A stretch of 64,000 nucleotides of DNA from Pyrinomonadaceae bacterium (lineage in GTDB: Bacteria > Acidobacteriota > Blastocatellia > Pyrinomonadales > Pyrinomonadaceae): contig JAIBCC010000014.1 of NCBI GenBank assembly GCA_019694395.1, forward strand, positions 91,116 to 155,115, read 5' to 3'. The position numbers were made by a program, and so were the translations under genes. Under the pieces are notes generated by a model. It was given only the letters and a program-made list of their open reading frames with translations, searched no databases and was not told where the DNA came from. Below, in pieces: positions 27,177 to 35,828 of this stretch; positions within the stretch are counted from its first letter, which is position 1; the number at the start of each line of letters is the position of its first letter.

Positions 27177-29141
27177 ATGAACGTGAATTATCCAAAATCT
27201 ATTTCGATAAAATTATTAAAATTCGCACTGCCGCTTTTGGTAATGCTATTTTTGCAAATCGCTGCTAATGCTCAAAGTTATACCCAAACCGAACAAAATT
27301 GCTTTGATATGGTGCAAAATAAAGTTGCCTACGACCAGGCGGGGAATAAGGTTTGGAACGAGGTTAATGTTCGCAATCTTTGCAAAGGAACAACTAATCC
27401 TAATACCACAATTTCCTGTTTTACCAATGTCATTAACAATTATAATGATTGGAATCGTGGAATAAAAGAATGTTCAGCGCCTCAGAATAAAGTTGTCCGC
27501 TCAGTTGAAGAAACCTACGATATTGCGACCTATACACCTTTACGCGGCAATTGGGATAGTTATTTTTCCGACGGCAGAAAGTCGAATAATATCTGGGCGA
27601 TCACGCAATCTGCGGCAGGGCTGTCATTTCAGGGATTGGGCGAGACAAAGACCAACTTCACCGCAAAAATCTCCGGCAGTAATATCACGGCAAGTAATAA
27701 CACGGTCGGTTTGCTCTCGGAGGCTCGAAACCAAATCAACTGGTCAGACGGAACAATTTGGCTCAAACGCGGAGCGACGCTTTCACTCAATCTTCCGTCG
27801 CCTAAGCCTCAAACCGCTGCTGATACGGGGATGATTACACGCTTTATCACTATCAAGAATAATAGTGCTATAAGTATCATAGGCGCACTAATTAACCGCA
27901 CCAGTTATGAAGACCCGCGCAATAAAGATGGAATTAAATCTTACATAACGTCAACCGGCGAAATTAATGCGGGTTATACACGCACAGTTGGCGAAAGCAA
28001 TCGTTTTCCGGTAAACGAAGACCTTGAGTTAGTGTTTATACGCAAGGGTTCAGGAACGCTTTTCAAAGCCGCATTACCGAAAAATAAGAATTTAACGACA
28101 TTTTGTTATGAAGTAACAGGAACTTATTTCGTTCCCTATTTTAAAGAATGCGATGGCGGAGAAACTTACGAATCAAAATATATTTTGTTAAGAAATGAAG
28201 CGGGTTTCATATCCGCAATGAGTTTAACTTATTATCCTTTGGGAGGTTCAACTACAAAAACATTTACAACTGAATCAACTACTGCGGGTTATCAAAGAAA
28301 AATTTATTTGCCGCTTGACGCTGATACAAGTAAACCGATGACTCTCAATGTCGAAGGCGGAGGTCGATCTTTGAAGGCTGAACAAATTTCCCTTAACGCT
28401 TTTGAGAAAACCTGTTATAAGGTTTGGGGAGATGCCTTCTATCCCAAGGTCAGCCCGTGTTCGCTCAATCCGTCTGCCCGAACGATAAAGTTATGGAACA
28501 ATTCGGGCTTCATTTCAACTTTGAGTGTGACCTATTACGACAAAGATCAATCGGGTAAAGACGTTAGCAGAACTGTTTCGACCAATAAGCTGCAATTAAC
28601 CCAAACCGAAACTATTGAAGTTCCAAGCGGCACTTCGCCAACACCTATAAAAGTTAGTATTTATAACAACTATACGGGCAAGCTAATTACCGAAACTCCG
28701 GTTTCCGCTAATTTTACGGGCGAACTCTGTTACAAGGTTGAGGGAACGAGCTTTGCTCCGACGGCGGCAACCTGTGACGATACGGTTGGCGATACTTCGG
28801 GCGAAACGCGGCAGATCAGATTTCAAAACGATGCGGGCTACGATGCCCAGATGCTAGTCACCTATTTTGTAGATGAAGTCATCAATGGAAACAAGATTCC
28901 AATGCTGAAAACTCTAACAACTGGAATGATCAACGGTCTCGGCGGCAAATTTCGTCTGGTCACTATTCCAAAAAATACCTCGAAAGGAATGCCGATCACG
29001 ATTTCTCTACAAGGCAATGCGACTGTGAAAAACAATGTCTGGTCAACCACGCTTTCCGACGATTTCGCCGCCAGTCCGCAGCCGTGCTTTAAGGTTTGGG
29101 GAACAGTATTGAATCCGGACGGCGGAAGATGTAATCAGTAA
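27177..29141 (+). CDS. Secreted protein built of four CFKVWGT modules and a four-Cys module
   Basis: The 654-residue protein has a signal peptide (1-33). It then holds one four-Cys module at 39-99 (Cys42, 69, 81, 99), one GNW module at 119-197, and four copies of the RNEAGF...CFKVWGT beta module at about 220-325, 334-427, 435-533 and 545-652. All these modules also occur in the preceding 1075-residue protein. It has no PLAT or tectonin domain. The start is the ATG at 27177 because GAGGAG lies 9-14 bases before it and a signal peptide follows at once; an earlier in-frame ATG at 27078 overlaps the previous gene and adds a charged 33-residue stretch. The two genes are likely one operon, and the proteins probably act at the same surface. 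The fold of the modules is unknown to me. Confidence 0.8.
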   Translation: MNVNYPKSISIKLLKFALPLLVMLFLQIAANAQSYTQTEQNCFDMVQNKVAYDQAGNKVWNEVNVRNLCKGTTNPNTTISCFTNVINNYNDWNRGIKECSAPQNKVVRSVEETYDIATYTPLRGNWDSYFSDGRKSNNIWAITQSAAGLSFQGLGETKTNFTAKISGSNITASNNTVGLLSEARNQINWSDGTIWLKRGATLSLNLPSPKPQTAADTGMITRFITIKNNSAISIIGALINRTSYEDPRNKDGIKSYITSTGEINAGYTRTVGESNRFPVNEDLELVFIRKGSGTLFKAALPKNKNLTTFCYEVTGTYFVPYFKECDGGETYESKYILLRNEAGFISAMSLTYYPLGGSTTKTFTTESTTAGYQRKIYLPLDADTSKPMTLNVEGGGRSLKAEQISLNAFEKTCYKVWGDAFYPKVSPCSLNPSARTIKLWNNSGFISTLSVTYYDKDQSGKDVSRTVSTNKLQLTQTETIEVPSGTSPTPIKVSIYNNYTGKLITETPVSANFTGELCYKVEGTSFAPTAATCDDTVGDTSGETRQIRFQNDAGYDAQMLVTYFVDEVINGNKIPMLKTLTTGMINGLGGKFRLVTIPKNTSKGMPITISLQGNATVKNNVWSTTLSDDFAASPQPCFKVWGTVLNPDGGRCNQ

Positions 29142-29142
29142 A

Positions 29143-29229
29143 AAATAATCCACGAAGATTCACGAAGAAAACACGAAGATTTTTTAAGATTCCCTTCGTG
29201 CTAACTTCGTGTTACTTCGTGGATTATTT
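29143..29229. repeat. Long inverted repeat of CACGAAG units
   Basis: The left arm begins AAATAATCCACGAAG (29143-29157) and adds two more CACGAAG units. The right arm (29191-29229) carries three CTTCGTG units and ends with the exact complement of those first 15 bases. The spacers between units differ in the two arms, while the seven-base cores are kept. It fills the gap between two convergent genes. Confidence 0.8.
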
Positions 29230-29232
29230 GTT

Positions 29233-31653
29233 TTATTTCTTCGCCGATTTAGTCAACGCTTTCTCCCGTTCCAAAATTGAATGCGTCGTGGCAATTACAG
29301 TATCAGGATTCAAACTAATTGAGTTTATTCCTTTTTCGACCAAAAACTGGGCGAATTCTGGATAATCAGAAGGAGCTTGCCCGCAGATGCCGATTTTTTT
29401 GCCGTTGCGAATGGCGGCTTCGATTGCCATTCCGACCATTTTTTGGACTGCCCCGTTTCGTTCGTCAAAAAGATGCGCGACCATTTCCGAATCGCGGTCA
29501 AGCCCGAGTGCCAACTGGGTTAAATCATTTGAACCGATAGAATAACCGTCAAAAACTTTCAAAAATTCATCGGCAAAAACTACGTTGGCAGGCAATTCGC
29601 ACATCGCGTAAATTTCCAAATCATTTTCGCCTTGTTTAAGACCGTATTCTGCCATCAGCGCAATAACTTTTTCGCCTTCTTCAACGGTTCGGCAAAATGG
29701 AATCATCGCTTTGACGTTGGTCAAACCCATATCGTCGCGGACTCGGCACATCGCCAAACATTCCAATTTGAATCCGGCTTTGTAGCGGTCGTCGTAGTAA
29801 CGCGAAGCCCCGCGAAAACCGAGCATCGGATTTTCTTCTTCGGGTTCGTATTGACTGCCGCCGATTAGTCGGGCGTATTCGTTTGATTTGAAATCCGACA
29901 TTCTAACGATGACGGGTTTTGGATAAAATGCCGCTGCGATTCGGGCAATTCCTTCGGCTAATTTTCGGACAAAAAACTCTTTCGGGTCTTCTTCACCGAT
30001 TCGTTTGGCAATTTCTTCTTTATCCTTTAAGTTCTTTAGATTCGGATAATTAACCAATGCCATCGGATGGATGCCGATGTGATTGTTGATGATAAATTCC
30101 AGCCGTGCTAAACCGACTCCATCATTTGGCAGACGCGAAACGGCGAAAGCGTGGTCGGGATCGCCGACATTCATCATTACTTGAGTTTTCGGGCGTTCGG
30201 AATCAGTGATTTCGTGTTTTTCAACTACATAATCAACTTTGCCGTAGTAAATATTTCCTCTGTCGCCTTCCGCGCAGGAAACCGTCACATCAGTTCCGGA
30301 ACGCAAGATTTCGGTGGCGTTTCCCGAACCGACGATGCAGGGAATTCCGAGTTCGCGGCTGATGATCGCACTGTGGCAAGTCCTTCCACCTCTATCAGTT
30401 ACAATCGCCGAAGCGCGTTTCATAATTGGTTCCCAAGCGGGATCAGTCATTGTTGTCACCAGAATTTCGCCTTGTTTGAAACTGGTTAATTTATCTGGAT
30501 CAAGCAAAACGTGGACTTTACCCTGACCGATTCTTTCGCCGACTGCCACGCCTGTTACCAGCGGCGCGCCGTGTTCGCCCGTAAGCCGATAATTTTCGAT
30601 AAAATTTTCTTCTTTGTTTGATTGAACGGTTTCGGGGCGGGCTTGCAGAATAAAAAGTTCGCCGGTGATGCCGTCTTTCGCCCATTCAATGTCCATCGGT
30701 TGATGTTTTCCGGCAAGCTTTGAATAATGTTCTTCAATTTGACACGCCCATTTTGCCAACTGAATGACTTCGTAACCGCTTAAACAAAAACGGTTTCGCT
30801 GTGAATCAACCACATCGCGCACTTGCGTTCCCGTGCCGTCATCGGCGAAAACCATTTTGACTTCTTTGACACCGAGTTTTCGCATCACGATTGGACGATA
30901 ACCAAGCTTCAAAGTCGGTTTGAAAATGATCCATTCATCCGGCGTTGCCATTCCTTGAACTACTGCTTCGCCAAGTCCCCACGCGCCGTTGATGACCACA
31001 GCATCACGAAAACCGCTTTCGGTGTCAATCGTGAACATCACGCCCGAACACGCGCCGTCCGAGCGCACCATCGGCTGAATTCCGATAGAAAGCGCAACAT
31101 CGAAATGGTCAAAGCCTTTGGCTGTGCGGTAAGAAATAGCGCGGTCTGTCCAGAGCGAAGCGTAGCATTGGTGACAGGCTTCGATGAGGGCAGATTCGCC
31201 TTTGACGTTCAAAATCGTGTCTTGCTGTCCGGCAAATGAAGCATCGGGCAAATCTTCTGCAGTTGCCGAAGAACGAACCGCAACCTCAAATGTTTTTTTG
31301 CCGATTCGTTCGCCAAGTCTTTTGTATGATTCAATTATCGCTTCTTCGGCTTCTTTCGGAAAAGGAGTTTCGAGCATCAAACGGCGGGCTTCTGCGCCGA
31401 CTCGCGCTAATTCTTCCAAATCATTAACGTCTAAACCTTTTAAGAGTTTTTGCAGTTTTTTTCGCAAACCGTCCGTTTCGAGCAAAGCTTCATACGCATA
31501 ACTTGTGGTTGAAAATCCGTCAACTGCGCGAACTCCCTGCGAGTTTAATTCGCGGAAAAGCTCGCCTAACGATGCACACTTTCCGCCGACCAGAGCGACA
31601 TCATTTGCACCAACCTCAATCAGATCCAATACCAAAGGTTTTTCGTTTTTCAT
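29233..31653 (-). CDS. ppsA: Phosphoenolpyruvate synthase (pyruvate, water dikinase)
   Basis: The 806-residue protein has the family's three parts: an N-terminal ATP-binding domain (residues 1-350, with [10 protein letters not shown] and the [22 protein letters not shown] region), a central phospho-histidine domain (about 395-475, catalytic His in [19 protein letters not shown]), and a C-terminal PEP-binding barrel (about 495-795, [52 protein letters not shown]). It converts pyruvate and ATP to PEP, AMP and phosphate, feeding gluconeogenesis. The length is standard and all family motifs are present. It is convergent with the modular secreted protein and upstream of nothing obviously related; the start is the ATG at 31653. 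Confidence 0.96.
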   Translation of the reverse strand: [806 protein letters not shown]

Positions 31654-31772
31654 TATTCGGATAAATTATTAAAGCAAAAGAATTATTTATAATAGCCTTG
31701 TTTCACTTATAACTTTCTAATTCCAGGATGTCTAGCATTTATTTCAATCGGTTCAAAATGTTGTCCTGAAAA

Positions 31773-32225
31773 TCAATATGGCAGAGTTTTAACGAACCTT
31801 TTCGGTTGTTCGGTAAATCCTTCGCGCAGGTAAAATTTATGCGCGGCTTCACGTTTTGCACCGCTGGTAACTTCGATTCTTCCACAATTCCATTGGCGGA
31901 AAGCTTTCTCGGCTTCTTTAATAAGTAAACTGCCGATTCCGAAACTGCGATAATCTTCCGCCACGACTAATGACGAAATTCTTCCATCAGGAAATCGGTG
32001 CAGAAAATATGTTCGATGTAAGATTGCCATTCCGATAATTTCTGCATTGTAAATTGCTATTAAAATGCGGTCTCCTTGCTTCATCAATTCCGCTAATCTG
32101 TCACGCACGAAATCAACTTCGGTTGGGTAGTCAAATCCTTTTTCGGCAACTAATTTTGCCAGAGATTCTGCATCCGATTCTTCGGCAAAACTGATTTTTA
32201 TTTTTTCTAAACTTAATTTCCTCAT
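31773..32225 (-). CDS. GNAT-family N-acetyltransferase
   Basis: The 150-residue protein fits a GNAT fold: strand/helix ISFAEESDAESLAKLV, the acetyl-CoA binding stretch VAEDYRSFGIGSLLI (Q/R-x-x-G-x-G/A-like signature) at about 83-97, and the closing strand IEVTSGAKREAAHKFYLREGFTE. It transfers an acetyl group from acetyl-CoA to an amine; the substrate cannot be named. The 119 bases between this gene and ppsA hold nothing I recognise. It is divergent from the M16 protease gene at 32337. Confidence 0.82.
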   Translation of the reverse strand: MRKLSLEKIKISFAEESDAESLAKLVAEKGFDYPTEVDFVRDRLAELMKQGDRILIAIYNAEIIGMAILHRTYFLHRFPDGRISSLVVAEDYRSFGIGSLLIKEAEKAFRQWNCGRIEVTSGAKREAAHKFYLREGFTEQPKRFVKTLPY

Positions 32226-32269
32226 AATTTTAGTCTATTCTATCCCTGAATTCTGTCGGAATATAACAA

Positions 32270-32286
32270 TTTGAAACATTTTCAAA
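32270..32286. promoter_or_regulatory. Short palindrome between GNAT and M16 genes
   Basis: TTTGAAA (32270-32276), three bases, TTTCAAA (32280-32286). It is a perfect dyad about 50 bases before the M16 start and could be an operator in this divergent region. Seen in sequence only. Confidence 0.3.
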
Positions 32287-32336
32287 AAAAAATCGTCTAA
32301 AATACAGAAGTCATATCTAAATCCTAAGAGGTAAAA

Positions 32337-33713
32337 ATGAAACAGAAATTATTGATAGGTTTGTGTTTATTGGGATTTGTGCTTGGTTTGATTCAAGCCT
32401 CCAAAGCACAGCCTAAAGCAACCGGCGGGTTAAATGTTCCCGTAACTTATTATAGATTACCGAACGGTTTGCGCGTGGTTTTATCGCCCGAAAAAAGTTC
32501 GCCGTTGGTGACAGTAGCAGTTTATTACAATATCGGTTTTCGAATCGAGCCGAAAGATCGCACCGGATTTGCACATCTTTTTGAACATTTAATGTTTCAA
32601 GGTTCAAAGAATATGGGCAAGATGGAATATATCAAATTGGTTGAGAGTAACGGCGGAGTTTTGAACGGCTCGACCCGCTTCGATTTTACAAATTATTTTG
32701 CGGTTGTTCCTTCGCATAAACTCGAAACTTTGCTCTGGGCGGAAGCTGATAGAATGAAAGGTTTAGACATTACCCAAGATAACTTGACCAATCAGCAGGG
32801 CGTAGTCGGTAACGAAGTCAAAGTCAATGTTTTAAATCAACCTTATGGAACATTTCCGTGGATTGATTTGCCGATGGCGGCTTTCCAAAACTGGTATAAT
32901 TCGCATAATTTCTATGGTGATCTGAAAGACATCGAAGCCGCCACCTTGACCGATGCCAAAACATTCTTTACCAAATATTATTCACCGAAAAATGCGGTGT
33001 TGGTTGTAGTTGGAGACTTTGACGAACCTCAAGCCAAACAATTCGTTAATAAATATTTTGCCAAAATTCCGTCGCAAACGCCTGATTCGATTCCTGATTT
33101 GACCGAGCCGCGTCAAACTGCCGAAAGAGTTGTGAGCAGAGGCGATAAATTAGCCAATAAACCGGCAGTCGCTTTTGGCTATCAAATGCCGAAACGCGGC
33201 ACGCCCGAATATTATGCGATGGGAGTCATTGATCAAATTCTGGTGCAGGGCGAAGACAGCTTGCTTTATCAGGAATTTGTCAAAAATAAAGGTTACGCCG
33301 GTGGAATCGGCGGCGGAATCAACTCTGGATTGGGCAATATGTTCAATTATAACGGTCCGATGTTGTTCGATATAAATTTGATTCACGACGAAAAATTTTC
33401 AGCGGAGGAAATCAAATCTTCGCTTGATGGAGTCGTCAAACAATTGCAGGATAAGCCCGTTTCCCAAAAAGAAATTGACCGTGCCATCGTTAAATTCCGT
33501 TCAGGTTTTTACGATACTTTGCAGCAGTTCGGCGGATTCGGACGGGCGGATTTGTTGGCGAGCTTTGCGCTATTTGATGACAAACCACAAAACATTAACG
33601 AAATCGAAGCGAATTTCAAAAAAGTCACGCCTGCTTTGATTCAAAAAACAGCGCAGGAATATCTACGAAGCACCAATCGCACCGTAGTCATCGTTAAAGC
33701 GGAGGGCAAATAA
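32337..33713 (+). CDS. M16-family zinc metallopeptidase, active subunit
   Basis: The 458-residue protein has a signal peptide (about 1-25). The inverted zinc motif HxxEH is present as His80-Leu-Phe-Glu83-His84 (FAHLFEHLMFQGS), with the downstream Glu in the NQQGVVGNEVKVN helix. Two M16 half-domains follow: NYFAVVPSHKLETLLWAEADRM, and the second half with VVVGDFDEP. It is a periplasmic or outer-face peptidase that typically cleaves small peptides as a heterodimer. The next gene encodes a second M16 protein lacking the motif and starts 1 base after this stop, the usual active/inactive pairing. AGAGG is a good ribosome-binding site 6-10 bases before the ATG. Confidence 0.93.
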   Translation: MKQKLLIGLCLLGFVLGLIQASKAQPKATGGLNVPVTYYRLPNGLRVVLSPEKSSPLVTVAVYYNIGFRIEPKDRTGFAHLFEHLMFQGSKNMGKMEYIKLVESNGGVLNGSTRFDFTNYFAVVPSHKLETLLWAEADRMKGLDITQDNLTNQQGVVGNEVKVNVLNQPYGTFPWIDLPMAAFQNWYNSHNFYGDLKDIEAATLTDAKTFFTKYYSPKNAVLVVVGDFDEPQAKQFVNKYFAKIPSQTPDSIPDLTEPRQTAERVVSRGDKLANKPAVAFGYQMPKRGTPEYYAMGVIDQILVQGEDSLLYQEFVKNKGYAGGIGGGINSGLGNMFNYNGPMLFDINLIHDEKFSAEEIKSSLDGVVKQLQDKPVSQKEIDRAIVKFRSGFYDTLQQFGGFGRADLLASFALFDDKPQNINEIEANFKKVTPALIQKTAQEYLRSTNRTVVIVKAEGK

Positions 33714-33714
33714 G

Positions 33715-35109
33715 ATGAGTGGAAAATGGAAAATGGAAAGTGGAAAATTGTTCTTAGTTTTCGCGTTTTTAGCGTGTTTTGCGGTTAATTCATTTGCTCA
33801 GAAAGAAACTCCGCCGGTTGGTGGGCAGCCGAAGCCGTTTGTTTTTCCGAAAGAGGAAGTTTATACCCTGCCGAACGGATTAAAAGTTACGCTGGTTCAA
33901 TACGGCTCAGTTCCTAAAGTTGCTTTTCAAACAACTATCTATGCCGGAACGAAAGACGATGCAAAAGGCAAAAAAGCTATTTCGGAAATGGTCGGTTCAA
34001 TGCTCAAAGAAGGCACAAAAAACCGTTCAGCCGAACAAATTGCGCGTGAAACTGCCGAAATGGGCGGCAGCATTAACGTTGGGACGGGAACTGACAGCAC
34101 TACAATCACCGGCGAAGTTTTATCGGAATTCGATACTAAATTTATCGAGTTGATGGCGGATGTAATTCTGAATCCCAACTTCAAAAACGAAAGTTTAGAG
34201 CAGCTTCGCGCCAATAAACTTCGCGCACTCGCAGTTGCCGGCACACAGGCAGGTAATCAGGCTTGGGAAAAATTCCGTTCCGTTGTTTTTACCGGACATC
34301 CCTATTCACAAATCAATCCGACCGCGGATGAAGTCAAAGGCTACACACTCGATGATGTTAAAACCTTTTACGGTGCTAATTACGGCGCGGCGCGAACGAA
34401 TCTTTATGTAGTTGGAAAGTTCAATACAGTTGCCGTGAAAGCCGCGATTGCCAAAGCATTTGGCGGAATGAAAAAAGGAACTGCCGGAACCCGCAATGTT
34501 CCGAATGTTCAAGCCAAAAAATCTTTATCAACCATTGACCGTCCTGATGCCCCGCAATCCACAATTTATTTGGGAATGCCTGCACCGAATCCTTCTGATG
34601 CTGATTATCCGAAATTTGTGGTGATGGATGCAATTTTAGGCGGCGCATTCGGTTCGCGCATTACCGCCAACATTCGTGAAAACAAAGGTTATACTTACTC
34701 ACCCGGCAGTTTCATTTGGTCACGTTACAAAACAGGTTATTGGGTGGAAAATGCCGATGTAACCACTCAATTTACCGGCGCGTCAATCAAAGAAATACTC
34801 TTTGAAATCAATCGGATGCGAACAGAACCGGTTGGCGCGGATGAATTGCAGGGCATCAAAAACTATTTGATCGGCGGATACGTTTTGCAAAACACCAGCC
34901 GTTTTGGGGTTATCAATCAGCTTGAAAATATGAATTATAACGAATTATCAAGGAGTTCGATTGATAATTATGTCAAAGAGATTTCCGCTGTCACTGTGCA
35001 AGATGTGCAGAACGTGGCGAAAAAGTATTTGACCGAAGATAAGGTGAGTATCGTGGTGGTGGGCGATTTGAAGAAAATCACCGACCAATTAAAACCTTAC
35101 GAGAAGTAG
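33715..35109 (+). CDS. M16-family peptidase, inactive partner subunit
   Basis: The 464-residue protein has a signal peptide after a peculiar N-terminus (MSGKWKMESGKLFLVF, then ACFAVNSFAQ). The HxxEH position is replaced: the aligned stretch reads AISEMVGSMLKEGT, so it should not bind zinc. The second-half motifs of the family are present (GAAYGAARTNLYVVGKF-like strand and GGYVLQNTSRFGVINQL). It presumably forms the clamshell with the active subunit encoded just upstream. The first bases of the gene are a heptad-repeat block (33719-33750); translation could instead start at Met7, which would keep the same signal peptide core. Confidence 0.9.
   Translation: MSGKWKMESGKLFLVFAFLACFAVNSFAQKETPPVGGQPKPFVFPKEEVYTLPNGLKVTLVQYGSVPKVAFQTTIYAGTKDDAKGKKAISEMVGSMLKEGTKNRSAEQIARETAEMGGSINVGTGTDSTTITGEVLSEFDTKFIELMADVILNPNFKNESLEQLRANKLRALAVAGTQAGNQAWEKFRSVVFTGHPYSQINPTADEVKGYTLDDVKTFYGANYGAARTNLYVVGKFNTVAVKAAIAKAFGGMKKGTAGTRNVPNVQAKKSLSTIDRPDAPQSTIYLGMPAPNPSDADYPKFVVMDAILGGAFGSRITANIRENKGYTYSPGSFIWSRYKTGYWVENADVTTQFTGASIKEILFEINRMRTEPVGADELQGIKNYLIGGYVLQNTSRFGVINQLENMNYNELSRSSIDNYVKEISAVTVQDVQNVAKKYLTEDKVSIVVVGDLKKITDQLKPYEK
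33719..33750. repeat. Heptad repeat (GGAAAAT type) at the start of the M16 partner gene
   Basis: Four units follow one another: GGAAAAT, GGAAAAT, GGAAAGT, GGAAAAT, beginning 4 bases after the start of the ATG. They encode residues 2-11 of the protein. Confidence 0.7.
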
Positions 35110-35118
35110 GGAAATGAG

Positions 35119-35156
35119 AAAAAGGAGATTGTCATTGCCTCTCAATCTCCTTTTTT
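35119..35156. terminator. Bidirectional intrinsic terminator
   Basis: A5-GGAGATTG (35119-35131), an 11-base loop, CAATCTCC (35143-35150) and T6 (35151-35156). It lies between the convergent M16 partner gene and the DUF3592 gene. The A-run before and the T-run after the stem let it work in both directions. Confidence 0.85.
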
Positions 35157-35160
35157 AAGT

Positions 35161-35652
35161 TTAGAGCCAACCTCTGGAATCTAAGAACTTTCTGACCACA
35201 TTATAAAGCCCCCAAGCAATCAGACACGGCAAAACTATCATAAACAAAGTAATGAAATTGTATTCTTCGATCGGAGGTTCTTGATTTATCCAGCGATTAT
35301 TTTCCGGGTTTTGCGAATCATAAATAATTTCAATCGGTTCGTTGGGATTCTCACGACCAACGTGGTATGCCTTGCCGGAATATTTTTTGCTGTCAGCTTC
35401 AAATTGGTAATCAATTTCATACCTCTGTTTGCCGTTATCATCTACGGTTCTGCGATAGTTTTTGTCCAAAGTAAAATCGTATTTAATCACTTTAGCTGTT
35501 GTTTTAACCCCTCTGGCAATTATCATTTTCTCTTTTTCTACTGCTTTGTGCGTATTTTCATTCATTACAGTAGATAATTGAAAGCCAAAATATAATCCGG
35601 TAATTGCAATTGAAACAGAAATTACTATCAGAACTTTTTGAATATTTTTCAT
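35161..35652 (-). CDS. DUF3592-like membrane protein
   Basis: The 163-residue protein has a membrane segment at residues 7-27 and a second at about 132-152. The loop between holds the DUF3592 pattern: GVKTTAKVIKYDF, a YEIDYQFEADSKKYSGKAY strand, and a V-x-YDSQNPENNRW end. The loop is likely extracytoplasmic. Function is not known for the family. It is convergent with the M16 genes across a clear terminator and divergent from the peptidoglycan-binding/zincin gene at 35829. Confidence 0.75.
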   Translation of the reverse strand: MKNIQKVLIVISVSIAITGLYFGFQLSTVMNENTHKAVEKEKMIIARGVKTTAKVIKYDFTLDKNYRRTVDDNGKQRYEIDYQFEADSKKYSGKAYHVGRENPNEPIEIIYDSQNPENNRWINQEPPIEEYNFITLFMIVLPCLIAWGLYNVVRKFLDSRGWL

Positions 35653-35828
35653 AAATCAGTCTCCTGGTGTTCTGTTAATGTCGAAAAACAAAATCTATTT
35701 CAAAATGGACGAAGGCATTATCAGTCAATTTTTTGTAATTGTCACGATTTTTTATTTCATAAGTTGAGGCAAAAAACCGGAAAATTTTCGTCTTCTTATT
35801 ACAAGACTTTTGCGAAAGGGGTCAATAA

